Assembly (NCBI GenBank): GCA_028711675.1
Contig: JAQTRT010000163.1
Span: 1-7,327, forward strand
Source: a bacterium
Lineage (GTDB): Bacteria > Spirochaetota > JAHITG01
Direction: 5' to 3'
DNA: 7,327 nt
Under the pieces are notes generated by a model. That model was not told the DNA's origin and did not search any database. It worked only from the letters and a program-made list of their open reading frames with translations. Made by a program: the position numbers and the translations under genes. Shown in pieces: positions 6,186 through 7,327 of the stretch; position 1 is the first letter of the stretch; the number at the start of each line of letters is the position of its first letter.

Positions 6186-7106
6186 ATGAGAAGAGCAAGA
6201 ATCACATTTGATGGCGCATATCATCATGTTATGAATAAAGGATTAAATGATGTGATGATTTTTTCAGACGATGAGGATAAAAAGTTTTTTCTTGATATTT
6301 TAAGTAAGAACATTCATCAATACCATATCAGGCTTATTGCGTATTGCATTATGAATAATCATTATCATCTTGTTTTACAGAATACATCCGGACAGTTGTC
6401 GAGGTTCATGAAACAATTGAATGGTCAATATGGTATTTATTATAGAAAAAAGAATGGAGGTAAGGGATATGTATTCCAAAACAGATATAAATCGACACTT
6501 ATCCAGGAAGATCGCTATCTTCAGACAGCGATCATTTATGTGTTATTGAACCCTGTCCGATCAGGAACGGTAAATAATGCATTAAATTATTGTTGGAGTA
6601 GTATTCATGAATATTTTCATTATCCAGTTTCAAAAATTATTGATTATCAATATGTTGAGTCAATTTTTAAAACACAAAAAAGTTTTTTCACCTTACTTAA
6701 TGAAAAAAAACAAGAAGTGTTGCTGGAAAAATCAACTAAAGCTGGTCTTGTTTTAGGTGATGAAAAATTCATCATGGAATCCATGAAAAAATTTAATCGA
6801 AGGAAAAAGTGTGTGGAAAGAGAGAGGAGAAGGGAATTTGAGCAAGGATTTCAAGATCCGGAACAGATTATCCGTGATTTTGAGGTGCAGATCGAAAAAA
6901 ACATTAGAAAGATAAACCACAAAAACAGGGATGAACGAAGATTACGTGAACAGCTTCTTGTGGCATTAAAGGAAAAAGCTGGCTTAACTTATTCTGAAAT
7001 TAACAGGATATCTTTATTTAGGCGATTAAAATACTGTTCTCTTGGTCAGATGTATAAACGGGCACAATTGGGAAAAATGTCAAAATGTCAAGCACCGTCC
7101 CCTTGA
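6186..7106 (+). CDS. REP-associated tyrosine transposase (Y1_Tnp, HUH superfamily)
   Basis: This is a single-strand DNA endonuclease/transferase predicted to cut and rejoin the hairpin-bearing ends of its own element. The 306-residue product starts MRRARITFDGAYHHVMNKG, the classic opening of this family. The HUH metal motif is H59-Y60-H61 in IMNNHYHLVL, and the nucleophile is expected to be Tyr118 in IIYVLLNPVRSG, followed by the hallmark NPVR. GYVFQNRYKS at 94-103 is also typical. The basic C-terminal part (about 200-292) ends in a probable helix-turn-helix (GLTYSEINRISLFRRLKY), resembling the DnaA-type DNA-binding extension seen in longer family members. The ATG at 6186 is preferred over an in-frame TTG at 6171 because it matches the family start. 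The final codons are encoded by the right inverted repeat. All catalytic residues are present, so the gene looks functional. Confidence 0.93.
   Translation: MRRARITFDGAYHHVMNKGLNDVMIFSDDEDKKFFLDILSKNIHQYHIRLIAYCIMNNHYHLVLQNTSGQLSRFMKQLNGQYGIYYRKKNGGKGYVFQNRYKSTLIQEDRYLQTAIIYVLLNPVRSGTVNNALNYCWSSIHEYFHYPVSKIIDYQYVESIFKTQKSFFTLLNEKKQEVLLEKSTKAGLVLGDEKFIMESMKKFNRRKKCVERERRREFEQGFQDPEQIIRDFEVQIEKNIRKINHKNRDERRLREQLLVALKEKAGLTYSEINRISLFRRLKYCSLGQMYKRAQLGKMSKCQAPSP
7073..7106 (-). repeat. Right terminal inverted repeat with hairpin and tandem TTGACATT
   Basis: This is the mirror copy of the left end: the tandem octamer is at 7076-7091 (read on the minus strand), and the hairpin arms TCAAG (7088-7092) and CTTGA (7102-7106) enclose a nine-base loop. 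It encodes the last nine residues of the transposase (MSKCQAPSP less its first residues) and its stop. On the minus strand it provides the TGA (7088-7090) that ends the truncated transporter frame. Confidence 0.88.
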
Positions 7107-7327
7107 TTCCTCGGATAGAAGAGGATAAAGCCAAGGCTGAAGAGGCCTGTCAGAACGCAGGAAGCCCAGAGGAACAGGCTTGAGATGCCGACGGTCAATC
7201 CGGTCAGGAGGATGACCAGGCAGGCCATGCTGTTGTCCAGGATGGCGGTCAGGACCACCAGCTTATTTTTAACAAGGTCTTATGAGCAATGGTATAAGCT
7301 ACGCCCAGGCTAAAGGCCAGCGCGCCG
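7088..7327 (-). pseudogene. MFS-like membrane transporter, decayed 3' end
   Basis: This reads as the C-terminal end of a multi-pass membrane protein entering from the right edge, but in two frames. From 7326 to about 7270 it encodes GALAFSLGVAYTIAHKTLLK. After an A5 run (T5 at 7265-7269) the sense shifts by one to NKLVVLTAILDNSMACLVIL and a further hydrophobic helix ending FILFYPRNQ; each frame alone meets a stop. The pattern (GxxY...LL, then DxxxAxxxxLLTG, then a last helix with LFLWASCVLTGLF) resembles the last two or three helices of major facilitator transporters. The segment between the first two parts looks about a dozen residues shorter than usual, so a small internal deletion is possible. 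The last four residues and the stop come from the transposon end. A sequencing error in the homopolymer is the main alternative. Family assignment is tentative. Confidence 0.55.

Larger units (their letters stand above)
6113..7106 (+). mobile_element. Single-gene REP-associated tyrosine transposase (Y1/HUH) element, intact
   Basis: This is a 994-bp unit bounded by inverted repeats (6113-6147 and 7073-7106) and filled by one transposase gene. The interior is visibly A+T-rich compared with the flanking host genes, indicating recent acquisition. No target-site duplication is visible (AGAAG before, TTCC after), as expected of single-strand HUH transposition. The outer TCAA/TTGA bases are assigned to the element because they complete a terminal hairpin at both ends and because TTGA supplies the transposase stop codon. 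The left end carries one extra G in the GGGG run. The element sits between a decayed transporter gene and dnaE and reads opposite to both. Confidence 0.85.

Noticed and set aside
6081..6227. 49-codon N-terminal extension of the polymerase frame
   Set aside because: It is encoded by the transposon end and the start of the transposase gene plus the operator region, has no ribosome site, and homologs begin at the PHP-domain methionine at 6080.

Overview
This is a bacterial window of about 50% G+C in which every host gene lies on the minus strand. One A+T-rich mobile element lies on the plus strand. Read in the direction of host transcription (right to left), the layout is: (1) the decayed 3' end of an MFS-like membrane transporter (7088-7327); (2) a complete single-gene transposon of the REP-associated tyrosine (Y1/HUH) transposase type (6113-7106); (3) a 996-residue DnaE-family DNA polymerase III alpha subunit (3090-6080); (4) mcsA (2463-3008); (5) mcsB (1361-2461); (6) the first 466 codons of clpC (1-1400), which runs off the left edge. 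There are no gene-free stretches over 300 bases and no tRNA, rRNA or CRISPR.

The mcsA-mcsB-clpC block is a tightly packed protein-quality-control operon. McsA is the zinc-finger/UVR activator, McsB the protein arginine kinase, and ClpC the Hsp100 unfoldase that feeds marked proteins to ClpP. mcsA and mcsB are separated by a single base, mcsB and clpC overlap by 40 bases, and a sigma70-type promoter can be proposed just before mcsA. The ctsR repressor gene that heads this operon in Firmicutes is not in the window; the gene upstream of mcsA is the polymerase.

The polymerase has the catalytic aspartates, a degenerate PHP domain and a short C terminus. It resembles the accessory DnaE2/ImuC-like alpha subunits more than the E. 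coli replicative one. The strongest regulatory signal in the window is a 22-bp palindrome with ATACTG/CAGTAT arms and a CTG-N10-CAG core, overlapping the polymerase start codon. This is the form of the gamma/beta-proteobacterial LexA (SOS) operator and suggests a damage-inducible polymerase.

The transposon has inserted only about 30 bases upstream of that operator. Its ends are 34/35-bp inverted repeats, each with a small terminal hairpin (TCAAG...CTTGA) and a tandem TTGACATT repeat. The insertion cuts the polymerase off from upstream DNA, supplies a possible -35 hexamer for it, and creates a misleading 49-codon N-terminal extension of its reading frame.

The host cannot be named from this sequence. 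McsA/McsB/ClpC without an adjacent ctsR, together with an E. coli-like SOS box, argues against a typical Firmicute and fits an uncultured or Gram-negative-type lineage; this is inference.
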